Assembly: GCA_023410975.1 (NCBI GenBank)
Contig: JAEYPG010000602.1
Coordinates: forward strand, 1 to 28,618
Length of the DNA stretch: 28,618 nt
Source of the DNA: Pseudomonadota bacterium
Lineage (GTDB): Bacteria; Pseudomonadota; Gammaproteobacteria; Burkholderiales; Burkholderiaceae_C
Direction of reading: 5' to 3'
The notes under the pieces are model-generated. The model was given only the letters and a program-made list of their open reading frames with translations, made no database searches and had not been told where the DNA came from. The position numbers and the translations under genes are program-made. This document shows positions 1-8,155 of this stretch, piece after piece. The first letter of the stretch is position 1; each line of letters begins with the position of its first letter.

Positions 1-16
1 GGTACTGAAAGAAAAC

Positions 17-90
17 CCGTTCGGGCTGAGCTTGTCGAAGCCCCTGGCACAACCGGCCGACAGGCCCTTCGACAAGCTCAGGGCGAACGG
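17..90. repeat. Intergenic inverted repeat with near-identical 27-nt arms
   Basis: Arms at 17-43 and 64-90 are reverse complements apart from a few positions and share the core CTGAGCTTGTCGAAG. They are separated by about 20 nt, so transcripts from either strand could fold into a long hairpin. It lies just downstream of the ftsY stop on the minus strand, where it could act as a terminator-like or mRNA-stabilising structure, although no T-tract follows. From memory, this core is a widely dispersed intergenic palindrome in proteobacterial genomes; a copy count would be needed to confirm that here. Confidence 0.75.
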
Positions 91-120
91 TGAACTTTCA
101 CTGACGACTTGAAGTTGGAA

Positions 121-1269
121 TCAGCCCAACAAGGCCTGCGCGAACTCGCGCGCGTTGAAGGTTTCCAGGTCTTCCAGCTTCTCGCCCACGCCGATGAAGT
201 ACACCGGCACCGGGCGCTCGCGCGCGATGGCGGCGAGCACGCCGCCCTTGGCCGTGCCGTCAAGCTTGGTGACGATCAGGCCCGTGAGCTGCAGCGCCTC
301 GTCGAAGGCTTTTACTTGCGTCAGCGCGTTCTGGCCGGTGTTGCCATCCACCACCAGCAGCACTTCGTGCGGCGCGTCGGCCTGGGCCTTGGTGATGACG
401 CGGCGGATCTTCTTGAGCTCCTCCATCAGGTGCAGCTGCGTGGGCAGGCGGCCCGCGGTGTCGGCGATGACGACGTCGCAGCCGCGCGCGCGGCCGGCCA
501 CAACGGCGTCGTAGGTCACGGCCGCCGGGTCACCGCCCTCCTGGCTCACGATCTCCACGCGGTTGCGCCCCGCCCACACCGCCAGCTGCTCTCGCGCGGC
601 GGCGCGGAAGGTGTCGGCCGCGGCCAGCAGCACGCGCTGCTCGGCATCGGCAAGGTGCCGCGTGAGCTTGCCGATGCTGGTGGTCTTGCCCGCGCCGTTG
701 ACGCCCACGACCATCATTACCGTGGGCGAGGCCTCGCCGATGCTCAGCGGCTTTTCCAGCGGCGCCAGCAGCTCGGCGATGGCATCGACCAGCAGCGCCT
801 TGACGGCTGCCGGGTCGGTGGCCTTGGCCTCCTTGACGCGGCGCCTGAGGTCCTTGAGCAGGTGCTCGGTGGCCTTGACGCCGGCGTCGGCCATCAGCAG
901 CGCCTCTTCGAGCTGCTCGTACAGGTCCTCATCGATCTTGGTGCCGGTGAAGACCTGCGCGATACCGCTGCCGGTCTTGCGCAGACCCTGCTTGAGGCGC
1001 TCCATCCAGCCTGCGCGCGGGGCACCGGGCTTTTCGGTGGTCTCCTCCACCTCCGGCTGATCGACGGACACCTGGGCCGGCGCGGCGGGTGCAGGCGCGG
1101 GCATGGGGGCGGACTTGCCGAACAGGCCGCCGAGCCACCCGCTGCGCGCCGCCGGCGCTTCGGTGGCCGGCGGGACGACAGGCACCTCGGACACGGCGGG
1201 CGCGGCGGCAGGAGAGTCCTGCAGCGGGGCCGGCGGCGGGGGCGCCTTCTTCTTGAAAAAGCTGAACAT
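121..1269 (-). CDS. ftsY: Signal recognition particle receptor FtsY
   Basis: FtsY is the SRP-receptor GTPase that docks ribosome-SRP complexes at the inner membrane for co-translational insertion of membrane proteins. The 382-residue product has a Pro/Ala-rich N-terminal region (about residues 9-85), then the helical N domain, then the SRP-type G domain. Visible motifs are GVNGAGKT (189-196, P-loop), DTFRAAAREQL (219-229), DTAGR (270-274) and TKLDGTAKGG (334-343). The MFSFFKKK start fits the family and could serve as a short membrane-targeting helix. The variable N-terminal acidic region is short compared with E. coli FtsY. No clear Shine-Dalgarno sequence precedes the ATG. The gene is divergent from tRNA-Met, leaving only 74 nt for both promoters. 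Confidence 0.97.
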   Translation of the reverse strand: MFSFFKKKAPPPPAPLQDSPAAAPAVSEVPVVPPATEAPAARSGWLGGLFGKSAPMPAPAPAAPAQVSVDQPEVEETTEKPGAPRAGWMERLKQGLRKTGSGIAQVFTGTKIDEDLYEQLEEALLMADAGVKATEHLLKDLRRRVKEAKATDPAAVKALLVDAIAELLAPLEKPLSIGEASPTVMMVVGVNGAGKTTSIGKLTRHLADAEQRVLLAAADTFRAAAREQLAVWAGRNRVEIVSQEGGDPAAVTYDAVVAGRARGCDVVIADTAGRLPTQLHLMEELKKIRRVITKAQADAPHEVLLVVDGNTGQNALTQVKAFDEALQLTGLIVTKLDGTAKGGVLAAIARERPVPVYFIGVGEKLEDLETFNAREFAQALLG

Positions 1270-1301
1270 GAAGAAATTGTCTGATGAATTCGCTAAGGGG
1301 C

Positions 1302-1331
1302 TTGCACCGAAGTCAAAAATATCGATAGAAT
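1302..1331 (+). promoter_or_regulatory. Probable sigma-70 promoter of tRNA-Met
   Basis: TTGCAC (1302-1307) and TAGAAT (1326-1331) are separated by 18 bp. They would start transcription near 1338, a few bases before the mature tRNA 5' end. The position and the match to the consensus support the call; no experimental evidence is available. Confidence 0.6.
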
Positions 1332-1343
1332 GGCGGTCTCGCA

Positions 1344-1420
<77 letters not shown>

Positions 1421-1426
1421 GACAAG

Positions 1427-1466
1427 AAAGCCCTGCAGGCCACAAGCCTGCAGGGCTTTTCGCTTT
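1427..1466 (+). terminator. Rho-independent terminator of tRNA-Met
   Basis: A perfect 14-bp stem (AAAGCCCTGCAGGC at 1427-1440 paired with 1446-1459) with a CACAA loop is followed by TTCGCTTT. It starts 6 nt after the tRNA CCA end. It separates the tRNA transcript from pabB and makes very early start codons for that gene unlikely. Confidence 0.85.
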
Positions 1467-1521
1467 GTACGCGCCGCAACCAGTGCCCCGCTGGGTTGCA
1501 GCAATGGGCATGCTCAGCGCC

Positions 1522-3354
1522 ATGACGATCTTCGCCCTGCTCGACGATTGCACCGCCACGCTCGATGCGCCGCGCAGCCGGCTCTACAGCGGCTTCGTGC
1601 GCGAACACCGCTGCACCGACCCGCGCGCGCTCGAAGCGGTATGCGCCGCAGTCGAGGCCGACCAGCGCGCCGGCCTGCACGCGCTGCTGCTGGCCGACTA
1701 CGAATGGGGCGCCAAGCTGCTGCGAGCGGGCCACGAGGCGCTGGGCCCGGACGACGGCGCCAGCCTGCGGCTGCTGATGTTCAGCGAGCTGCGCCACCTC
1801 TCGCGCGACGAGGCCCATGCCTGGCTCGCGACGCAGGAAGCTGCCCTGCCGGGACTGCCCACGGCCGGGCTGCTGCCGCTGCAGCCCAGCATCGAGCGTG
1901 CGGACTTCGAGGCCGCCATCGAACGCATCCACGCCGCCATCCGCGCCGGCGAGAGTTACCAGGTCAACTTCACCTACCGCCTGGACGGCCAGGCCTACGG
2001 CGAGCCGCTGCGCCTGTACCGCCGGCTGCGCGAGCGCCAGAGCGTGCCCTACGGCGCCTTCATCCAGCTGCCCGAAGGCGGCTGCGTGCTGTCGTGCTCG
2101 CCGGAGCTGTTCCTGCGCCACGAGCGGGGACTGCTGACGGCACGCCCGATGAAGGGCACCGCCGCGCGCTGCGCCGACGCGGCCGAGGACGCCGCCGTTG
2201 CCCAGGCACTGGCCCAGGACACCAAGAACCGGGCCGAGAACCTGATGATCGTGGACCTGCTGCGCAACGACCTGGGCCGCATCGCGCAGACCGGCTCGGT
2301 GCGCGTGCCGGCGCTGTTCACCGTGGAGCCCCATGGCGTGGTGTGGCAGATGACCTCCACCATCGAGGCCTGGCCGCGCCCGGGGCTGGACCTGCCCACG
2401 CTGCTGCGCGCCGCCTTCCCCTGCGGCTCCATCACCGGCGCGCCCAAGCTGCGCACGATGCAGCTCATCGCCGAGCTGGAGAGCACGCCGCGTGGCCTCT
2501 ACTGCGGCGCCATCGGCTGGCTCGATGCGCCGCAAGGCGACGCGGCCTGCGGCGACTTCTGCTGCTCGGTGGCAATCCGCACGCTGGTGCTCGGCCCCGA
2601 AAGCGAGGATGGCCTGCGCTGTGTGCGCTTGGGTGTCGGTGCCGGCATCGTGCTCGACAGTGACCCTGCTTCCGAGTTCGAGGAGTGTCGGCTCAAAGCC
2701 CGGTTCGCCACAGGACTGGGCCACGAGTTCGAGCTTTTCGAGACGCTGTTCGCGCAACAACCCCTAGGGCTCAGGCATCTGGAGCGGCACCTGGCGCGGT
2801 TGCGGCGCAGCGCGCAGGCGCTCGGCTTCAGGCTCGATGAGCCCCTGGTGCGCCGGCATCTCGATGCCGCGTTGACCACCCTGCCCCAGGGCGTGCCGCA
2901 TCGCGTGCGCGTGGCGCTGGCCCACGACGGCCGCGTCAGCCTCACGCTGGCGCCGTTGGCGCCCTTGCCTGCCGGGCCGGCCGGGCTGCTGCTGGCCGAT
3001 GAGCCGCTGGAACCCTCGCCGCTGTCGCGCCACAAGAGCACGCTGCGCGCGCGCTATGACGCCGGCGTGCGCGCAGCCGAGGCCGCAGGCGCCTTCGACA
3101 CGTTGTTCTTCACGCTCGATGGCCGGCTCATCGAAGGCGGTCGCAGCAACGTCTTTGTGCAGCTCGACGGCCACTGGTGGACGCCGCCGCTGGCTGACGG
3201 CGCCCTGCCCGGCGTGATGCGCGAGGTGCTGATGGAAGAACTCGGCGCCCAGGAACGCAGCCTGCGGCGCGAGGACCTGGCACGCGCACAGAACCTGAGC
3301 ATTTGCAACGCCTTGCGCGGCGCGCTGCCGGCCCGGCTGCTGGGCGGCGACTAA
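1522..3354 (+). CDS. pabB: Bifunctional aminodeoxychorismate synthase component I / aminodeoxychorismate lyase (PabB-PabC fusion)
   Basis: The protein converts chorismate, with ammonia from a PabA partner, to 4-amino-4-deoxychorismate and then to p-aminobenzoate plus pyruvate, feeding folate synthesis. The N-terminal ~410 residues are the chorismate-binding domain: PMKGT with Lys211 (the lysine that marks PabB rather than TrpE), a RAENLMIVDLLRND segment, and CGSITGAPK. The C-terminal ~190 residues are a class IV PLP fold of the PabC type, with RHKST (PLP lysine about 505) and EGGRSNVFV (from about 538). Start choice is uncertain: in-frame ATGs occur at 1504, 1510 and 1522, none with a good Shine-Dalgarno sequence. 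I chose 1522 because the MTIFALLDD start looks like the family. A TTG at 1465 lies in the terminator tail and is rejected. At 610 residues it matches fused PabBC proteins. Confidence 0.93.
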   Translation: MTIFALLDDCTATLDAPRSRLYSGFVREHRCTDPRALEAVCAAVEADQRAGLHALLLADYEWGAKLLRAGHEALGPDDGASLRLLMFSELRHLSRDEAHAWLATQEAALPGLPTAGLLPLQPSIERADFEAAIERIHAAIRAGESYQVNFTYRLDGQAYGEPLRLYRRLRERQSVPYGAFIQLPEGGCVLSCSPELFLRHERGLLTARPMKGTAARCADAAEDAAVAQALAQDTKNRAENLMIVDLLRNDLGRIAQTGSVRVPALFTVEPHGVVWQMTSTIEAWPRPGLDLPTLLRAAFPCGSITGAPKLRTMQLIAELESTPRGLYCGAIGWLDAPQGDAACGDFCCSVAIRTLVLGPESEDGLRCVRLGVGAGIVLDSDPASEFEECRLKARFATGLGHEFELFETLFAQQPLGLRHLERHLARLRRSAQALGFRLDEPLVRRHLDAALTTLPQGVPHRVRVALAHDGRVSLTLAPLAPLPAGPAGLLLADEPLEPSPLSRHKSTLRARYDAGVRAAEAAGAFDTLFFTLDGRLIEGGRSNVFVQLDGHWWTPPLADGALPGVMREVLMEELGAQERSLRREDLARAQNLSICNALRGALPARLLGGD

Positions 3355-3357
3355 AAT
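3352..3357 (+). promoter_or_regulatory. Possible -10 element for miaB
   Basis: TAAAAT overlaps the pabB stop codon and begins the 161-nt gap before miaB. I see no convincing -35 hexamer. miaB may instead be read through from pabB. The rest of the gap (3358-3515) holds only the miaB ribosome binding site and nothing else I can support. Confidence 0.3.
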
Positions 3358-3515
3358 CCGCGTTTCCCCGCGGGCCTTGCTGCCCGCACCCACAGCCCCT
3401 GGCTCTACACCATGTCCGCTGTGCCGGCGCTGCGTCGCCCTTCACAGGGACGGGCCGCGGCCACGCGCAGGCCTGGACCGCAGCGTGCCGCCTCCTTTCG
3501 CTGAAGGACCCTCCC

Positions 3516-4862
3516 ATGAGCGCCAAGAAAGTATTCATCCGCACCTTCGGCTGCCAGATGAACGAGTACGACTCGGACAAGATGGCCGACGTGCTCAAGG
3601 CCGTCGAAGGCTACGAACCCACCGACGACGTCGAACAGGCCGACCTGATCCTGTTCAACACCTGCTCGGTGCGCGAGAAGGCACAGGAGAAAGTCTTTTC
3701 CGACCTCGGCCGCGTCAAGCACCTCAAGAAAAAGGGCGTGCTCATCGGCGTGGGCGGCTGCGTGGCGAGCCAGGAAGGCGCGGCCATCATCGAGCGCGCG
3801 CCCTACGTGGACATGGTGTTCGGGCCGCAGACCCTGCACCGTTTGCCGCAGATGATCCAAGCGCGCCAGGACCAGCGCCGGCCGCAGGTGGACATCAGCT
3901 TTCCCGAGATCGAGAAGTTCGACCACCTGCCGCCCGCGCGTGTGGAAGGCGCTTCGGCCTTCGTGTCGATCATGGAGGGCTGCTCCAAGTACTGCAGCTA
4001 TTGCGTGGTGCCCTACACCCGCGGCGAGGAGGTGAGCCGCCCCTTCGAGGACGTGCTCACGGAGGTTGCCGGACTGGCCGACCAGGGCGTCAAGGAAGTC
4101 ACGCTGCTGGGCCAGAACGTCAATGCTTATCGCGGCCGGATGGGCGACAGCGGCGAGATCGCCGACTTCGCGCTGCTGATCGAATACGTGGCCGAGATTC
4201 CCGGCATCGAGCGCATCCGCTACACCACCAGCCACCCCAACGAGTTCACGCAGCGGCTCATCGACGTCTACGCCAAGGTGCCGCAGCTCGTGAGCCATCT
4301 GCACCTGCCGGTGCAGCACGGCAGCGACCGCGTGCTCATGGCCATGAAGCGCGGCTACACGGCGCTGGAATACAAGAGCACGGTGCGCAAGCTGCGCGCG
4401 GTGCGGCCGGACATCAGCCTCTCCAGCGACTTCATCGTCGGCTTCCCCGGCGAGACGCAGGAGGACTTCGAGCGCACGCTCAAGCTGATCGAGGACGTGG
4501 GCTTCGACGCCAGCTTCAGCTTCGTGTTCTCGCCGCGCCCGGGCACGCCAGCCGCGGCGCTGCACGACGACACGCCCCAGGACCTGAAGCTCAAGCGGCT
4601 GCAGCAACTGCAGGCGCTGATCGAAGCCAACGTGCGCCGCATCAGCGACAGCCGCGTCGGCACGGTGCAGCGCATCCTGGTTGAAGGCCCGTCGCGCAAG
4701 GACCCGTCCGAGTTCATGGGCCGCACCGAGTGCAACCGCATCGTCAACTTCAGGGGCCAGCCGCGCCTGGTGGGGCAGATGGTCGAAGCGCGTATCACCC
4801 AGGCGCTGCCACATTCGCTGCGCGGCGAGCTGGTCCTGCGCGCAGACGACGCCGCGGCCTGA
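3516..4862 (+). CDS. miaB: tRNA-2-methylthio-N6-dimethylallyladenosine synthase MiaB
   Basis: MiaB is a radical-SAM methylthiotransferase that adds the 2-methylthio group to i6A37 of tRNAs reading UNN codons. The 448-residue product has the three expected parts. The N-terminal UPF0004 domain carries Cys13 (GCQMN), Cys50 (NTCSV) and Cys82 (GGC), which hold the auxiliary 4Fe-4S cluster. The radical-SAM core has CSKYCSYC (Cys156, Cys160, Cys163). A C-terminal TRAM RNA-binding region follows. The start is set by a GAAGGA ribosome binding site (3503-3508) 7 nt upstream of the ATG and by the family-typical MSAKKVFIRTFGCQMN opening. The frame stays open further upstream, but earlier starts would overlap pabB and lack a ribosome binding site. 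Confidence 0.97.
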   Translation: MSAKKVFIRTFGCQMNEYDSDKMADVLKAVEGYEPTDDVEQADLILFNTCSVREKAQEKVFSDLGRVKHLKKKGVLIGVGGCVASQEGAAIIERAPYVDMVFGPQTLHRLPQMIQARQDQRRPQVDISFPEIEKFDHLPPARVEGASAFVSIMEGCSKYCSYCVVPYTRGEEVSRPFEDVLTEVAGLADQGVKEVTLLGQNVNAYRGRMGDSGEIADFALLIEYVAEIPGIERIRYTTSHPNEFTQRLIDVYAKVPQLVSHLHLPVQHGSDRVLMAMKRGYTALEYKSTVRKLRAVRPDISLSSDFIVGFPGETQEDFERTLKLIEDVGFDASFSFVFSPRPGTPAAALHDDTPQDLKLKRLQQLQALIEANVRRISDSRVGTVQRILVEGPSRKDPSEFMGRTECNRIVNFRGQPRLVGQMVEARITQALPHSLRGELVLRADDAAA

Positions 4863-4919
4863 ACGCGCTCAAGCCTCCCTCGGGCCGTGGCACATGCCGT
4901 GGCCTGGACAGCGGCGGGT

Positions 4920-5135
4920 TCAGTGCAGGTCGCTGAGCTGCACGCGCGGCGTGGCGAATTCGCGGCCCACCATCGCGCGGGCGAACAGGTAGTTGCCCTT
5001 GGCGCGCTCGCTCAGCGCGTCCAGGTCGACGTGACCATCGCGGTCACAAGGGAAGGCCAGCGCGTGGCCCTCGCGGTACAGCGAGGGAAAGCGGATCTCG
5101 TAGGCTTCGACGGACTGGGCAAGGGTCTGGGACAT
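4920..5135 (-). CDS. Small conserved-looking protein of unknown function (71 aa)
   Basis: No function is recognised. The 71-residue product starts MSQTLAQSVEAYEIRFPSLY and ends in a hydrophilic RVQLSDLH. It has one Cys (position 30, in an FPCDRDG stretch) and no signal peptide or membrane segment, so it is probably cytosolic. The start is supported by a strong AGGAGAAGG ribosome binding site (5139-5147 on the minus strand) directly upstream of the ATG at 5135; a longer reading frame extends to 5210 but lacks such support. I have the impression that similar short proteins occur in Comamonadaceae, but this is recall, not a search. It is on the same strand as the 95-residue gene at 5301-5588, 165 nt downstream of it. 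Confidence 0.72.
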   Translation of the reverse strand: MSQTLAQSVEAYEIRFPSLYREGHALAFPCDRDGHVDLDALSERAKGNYLFARAMVGREFATPRVQLSDLH

Positions 5136-5300
5136 GGCCTTCTCCTGCATTGTTCGGTGCTTGACGATCTCACTGTGCCGCCGGCGGCGGACACTGCACA
5201 GCCAGAACAAAGCAACGCGCGTGCCGGTTTCCGGCGCTAACGGATGTCAGGCATTCGCCGCTGCAGTCGGGCGAGCGCCGACGCGGGTCGCGTCGATTTC

Positions 5301-5588
5301 CTACAAACGGGACGCCCGCCGGCCGAAACCAGCCCACCACAGGCTTAAAGCGCAGCTCAACGCCATGACGCCGTAATTGAGCATGCGTCCGTCGCGCCCA
5401 CTGATCACGAGCATGGCCAGCAGTGCCAGGGCCGCGCCGGCGCAGCCCCATTGCGCGAGGCCTCGCCAGGGCACCGCAGCCAGCTCGCGGCGCCAGTACA
5501 GCTTGGCGGCCGAGGCTCCCAGCAGGCCCACGCTCAGCGCGGGTGCAAAAAAATCGAGCAGATGCCACAGCGCATCCAGCGGACCCAT
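5301..5588 (-). CDS. Small multi-pass membrane protein of unknown function (95 aa)
   Basis: No family is recognised. The product looks like an inner-membrane protein with three hydrophobic stretches: about residues 8-26 (LLDFFAPALSVGLLGAS), 44-62 (AQWGCAGAALALLAMLVIS) and 70-86 (LNYGVMALSCALSLWWA). Short basic links such as YWRRE and a basic GRRASRL tail separate or follow them. The ATG at 5588 is preceded by GAGGAAG with 7-nt spacing, a good ribosome binding site. It is divergent from hemA across 118 nt, so the two may share a control region. Base composition matches the neighbours, with no sign of recent transfer. Confidence 0.75.
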   Translation of the reverse strand: MGPLDALWHLLDFFAPALSVGLLGASAAKLYWRRELAAVPWRGLAQWGCAGAALALLAMLVISGRDGRMLNYGVMALSCALSLWWAGFGRRASRL

Positions 5589-5660
5589 GGTGCGCTTCCT
5601 CGTGTCTTCTCGTGGGCTTGATGTCGGTCAAGGACCGCGGCGCGCGCGGCGGCGACCATA

Positions 5661-5699
5661 ACCGGCCGGAAAACCGGTCCAAACGGCAGATCATACAAT
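5661..5699 (+). promoter_or_regulatory. Probable hemA promoter with overlapping palindrome
   Basis: TACAAT (5694-5699) is a good -10 element ending 7 nt before the hemA ATG. Where the -35 should be there is no TTGACA-like hexamer. Instead ACCGG-N8-CCGGT (5661-5678) overlaps that region and could be a regulator site. No Shine-Dalgarno sequence is present between the -10 and the ATG. Confidence 0.45.
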
Positions 5700-5706
5700 T
5701 CCCGAC

Positions 5707-7008
5707 ATGAGCGTCTTCGCCCTTGGCCTGAACTACCAGACCGCTCCGCTGGACCTGCGCGGGCGGTTCGCGTTCGGTGCCGAGCAGCTCTCGCCGGCCC
5801 TGCGCGGCTTCCGCGAGCGGCTGCAGCGCGCCATGCCCGAAGCGGCGCTGGTCTCCACGTGCAACCGCACCGAGCTGTACGTGGCCGCCGATCCCGGCCG
5901 CGCGTGCGAGCTGGTGCGCCCGGCGATCGATTGGCTGGCCGAACAGGGCGGCGTCGCGGGTGCGCAGCTGGAGTCCTGCAGCTACGTGATGGAGAACCGC
6001 GAGGCCGCGCGCCACGCCTTCCGCGTCGCTTCGGGGCTGGACTCCATGGTGCTGGGCGAGCCGCAGATCCTGGGCCAGATGAAGCAGGCCGTGCGTCAGG
6101 CGGAGTCCGCCGGCACGCTGGGCACGACGCTGCACCAGCTCTTCCAGCGCAGCTTCTCCGTGGCCAAGGAGGTGCGTACCTCCACCGAGATCGGCAGCCA
6201 CTCCATCAGCATGGCTGCCGCCGCGGTGCGGCTGGCTTCGCAGCTGTTCGAGGATCTGCGCGACATCAAGGTGCTGTTCGTGGGCGCGGGCGAGATGATC
6301 GAGCTCGTGGCCACCCACTTCGCCGCGCGCGAGCCCAAGGCCATGGCCGTGGCCAACCGCACGCTGGAGCGCGGCGAGAAGCTGGCCGGCCGCTTCGGCG
6401 CCCAGGCGCTGCGCCTGGCTGACCTGCCGGGCTGCCTGCACGAGTACGACGCGGTCATCTCCTGCACCGCCAGCACCCTGCCCATCATCGGCCTGGGTGC
6501 CGTGGAGCGCGCGCTCAAGGCGCGGCGGCATCGCCCGATGTTCATGGTGGACCTGGCCGTGCCGCGCGACATCGAGCCCGAGATCGCGCAGCTCTCCGAC
6601 GTCTATCTCTACACCGTGGACGACCTTTCGGCCCTGGTGCAGAGCGCCGGCGAGAAGCGCCAGGCCGCCGTGCGGCAAGCGGAAGCCATCATCGACGCAG
6701 GCGTGCAGAGCTTCAGCCACTGGCTGGACCAGCGCGGCAGCGTTCCGCTGATCCAGGCCCTGAACCAGCAGGCCGACCGCTGGCGTGCCGCCGAGCTTGC
6801 GCGCGCGCGCAAGCTGCTGGCGCGCGGCGAGGACATCGACGCCGTGCTGGAAGCCCTCAGCCGCGGCCTGACGCAGAAGATGCTGCACGGCACCTTTGCC
6901 GAACTGCACGCGGCCGACGGCCCGCAGCGCGAGCAGGTGGCGCACACGGTGTCACGCCTGTTCCTGCGCCAGACCAGCCGCAATCCCGAAGCCGAAGGCG
7001 GCCGCTAG
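5707..7008 (+). CDS. hemA: Glutamyl-tRNA reductase
   Basis: HemA reduces Glu-tRNA(Glu) to glutamate-1-semialdehyde with NADPH, the first committed step of the C5 route to heme and other tetrapyrroles. The 433-residue product has the catalytic Cys52 in STCNRTELYV, the conserved LDSMVLGEPQILGQMKQA segment, an NADPH-binding VLFVGAGEMIE region, and a C-terminal dimerisation domain. Length matches the family. It opens the classical hemA-prfA-prmC cluster, with 58 nt to prfA. The start is unusual in that no ribosome binding site precedes the ATG and the apparent -10 box ends only 7 nt upstream, which suggests a leaderless or very short-leader mRNA. Confidence 0.97.
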   Translation: MSVFALGLNYQTAPLDLRGRFAFGAEQLSPALRGFRERLQRAMPEAALVSTCNRTELYVAADPGRACELVRPAIDWLAEQGGVAGAQLESCSYVMENREAARHAFRVASGLDSMVLGEPQILGQMKQAVRQAESAGTLGTTLHQLFQRSFSVAKEVRTSTEIGSHSISMAAAAVRLASQLFEDLRDIKVLFVGAGEMIELVATHFAAREPKAMAVANRTLERGEKLAGRFGAQALRLADLPGCLHEYDAVISCTASTLPIIGLGAVERALKARRHRPMFMVDLAVPRDIEPEIAQLSDVYLYTVDDLSALVQSAGEKRQAAVRQAEAIIDAGVQSFSHWLDQRGSVPLIQALNQQADRWRAAELARARKLLARGEDIDAVLEALSRGLTQKMLHGTFAELHAADGPQREQVAHTVSRLFLRQTSRNPEAEGGR

Positions 7009-7066
7009 CGGCCCCTGCCCTGCCGCCGTCGTGCGCGGGGCTGCCGTGTGCGCGGCGCTTTCGCCC

Positions 7067-8155
7067 ATGAAAGACACCCTGCGCCCCCAATTCGAACGCT
7101 TGGCCATGCGCCAGGCCGAGCTCGACGCCACGCTGGCCGACCCGCAACTGATGTCGGACATCAAGCGCTGGCGCGCGCTCTCGCGCGAGCAGGCCGAGGT
7201 GGCCGAGGTGGTGGCGGATTTCCGCCTCTACCAGCAGCGCGAGCAGGACCTCGCCACCGCGCGCGAGCTGCTGGAAGACCCGGACATGGCCGACATGGCG
7301 CGCGAGGAGATCGCCAGCGCCGAGGCCGAGCTGCAGCGGCTGGAGCTCAAGCTGCAGACCGCCCTGCTGCCGCGCGACCCGGACGACGCGCGCAACGCCT
7401 TCCTGGAGATCCGCGCCGGCACCGGCGGCGACGAGTCCGCGCTCTTCGCGGGCGACCTGGCGCGCATGTACCTGCGCTACTGCGAGCGCCAGGGCTGGCG
7501 CACCGAGGTAATGAGCCAGAGCGACTCCGAGCTCGGCGGCTACAAGGAAGTCGTCTTCCGGATCGAGGGCGACGGCGCCTACGGCCGGCTGCGCTTCGAG
7601 AGCGGCGGCCACCGCGTGCAGCGCGTGCCCGCCACCGAGAGCCAGGGCCGCATCCACACCAGCGCCTGCACCGTGGCGGTGATGCCCGAGCCCGACGAGG
7701 CCGAGGAGGTCACGCTCAACCCGGCGGAGCTGCGCATCGACACCTTCCGCGCCAGCGGCGCCGGCGGCCAGCACATCAACAAGACCGACAGCGCGGTGCG
7801 CGTGACGCACCTGCCCACCGGCCTGGTGGCCGAGTGCCAGGACGACCGCAGCCAGCACCGCAACAAGGCCAAGGCGCTGGCGGTGCTGGCCGCGCGGCTG
7901 CGCGACAAGGAATCGAGCGAGCGCGCCGCCAAGGAGGCGGCCACGCGCAAGGGCCTCATCGGCAGCGGCGACCGCAGCGACCGCATCCGCACCTACAACT
8001 TCCCGCAGGGCCGGCTCACCGACCACCGCATCAACCTCACGCTCTACAAGCTGGGCGCGGTAATGGACGGCGAGCTAGACGACGTCATTGCCGCGCTGCA
8101 GGCCGCGCGCGCCGCCGAGCAGCTGGCTGCGCTGGAAAGCAGCGGCCTGGCATGA
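7067..8155 (+). CDS. prfA: Peptide chain release factor 1
   Basis: RF1 reads UAA and UAG in the ribosomal A site and triggers hydrolysis of the finished peptide. The 362-residue product carries the stop-codon-reading PxT tripeptide as PAT (188-190, in RVPATESQGRIHTS) and the catalytic GGQ (233-235, in SGAGGQHINKTDSAVR). PAT with the surrounding RF1-type sequence separates it from RF2, whose tripeptide is SPF. The start MKDTLRPQFERLA matches the usual RF1 N-terminus; the frame is open further upstream, but those starts run into hemA. No strong Shine-Dalgarno sequence is visible. The stop codon overlaps the prmC start (ATGA), so the factor and its methylase are translationally coupled. Confidence 0.97.
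   Translation: MKDTLRPQFERLAMRQAELDATLADPQLMSDIKRWRALSREQAEVAEVVADFRLYQQREQDLATARELLEDPDMADMAREEIASAEAELQRLELKLQTALLPRDPDDARNAFLEIRAGTGGDESALFAGDLARMYLRYCERQGWRTEVMSQSDSELGGYKEVVFRIEGDGAYGRLRFESGGHRVQRVPATESQGRIHTSACTVAVMPEPDEAEEVTLNPAELRIDTFRASGAGGQHINKTDSAVRVTHLPTGLVAECQDDRSQHRNKAKALAVLAARLRDKESSERAAKEAATRKGLIGSGDRSDRIRTYNFPQGRLTDHRINLTLYKLGAVMDGELDDVIAALQAARAAEQLAALESSGLA

Noticed and set aside
1465..1521. Earlier TTG start for pabB
   Set aside because: It lies in the tail of the tRNA-Met terminator, has no ribosome binding site, and the extra residues do not resemble the family.
3405..4814. 469-codon minus-strand open frame opposite miaB
   Set aside because: It is a shadow of MiaB, whose iron-sulfur cysteines and ribosome binding site are clear.
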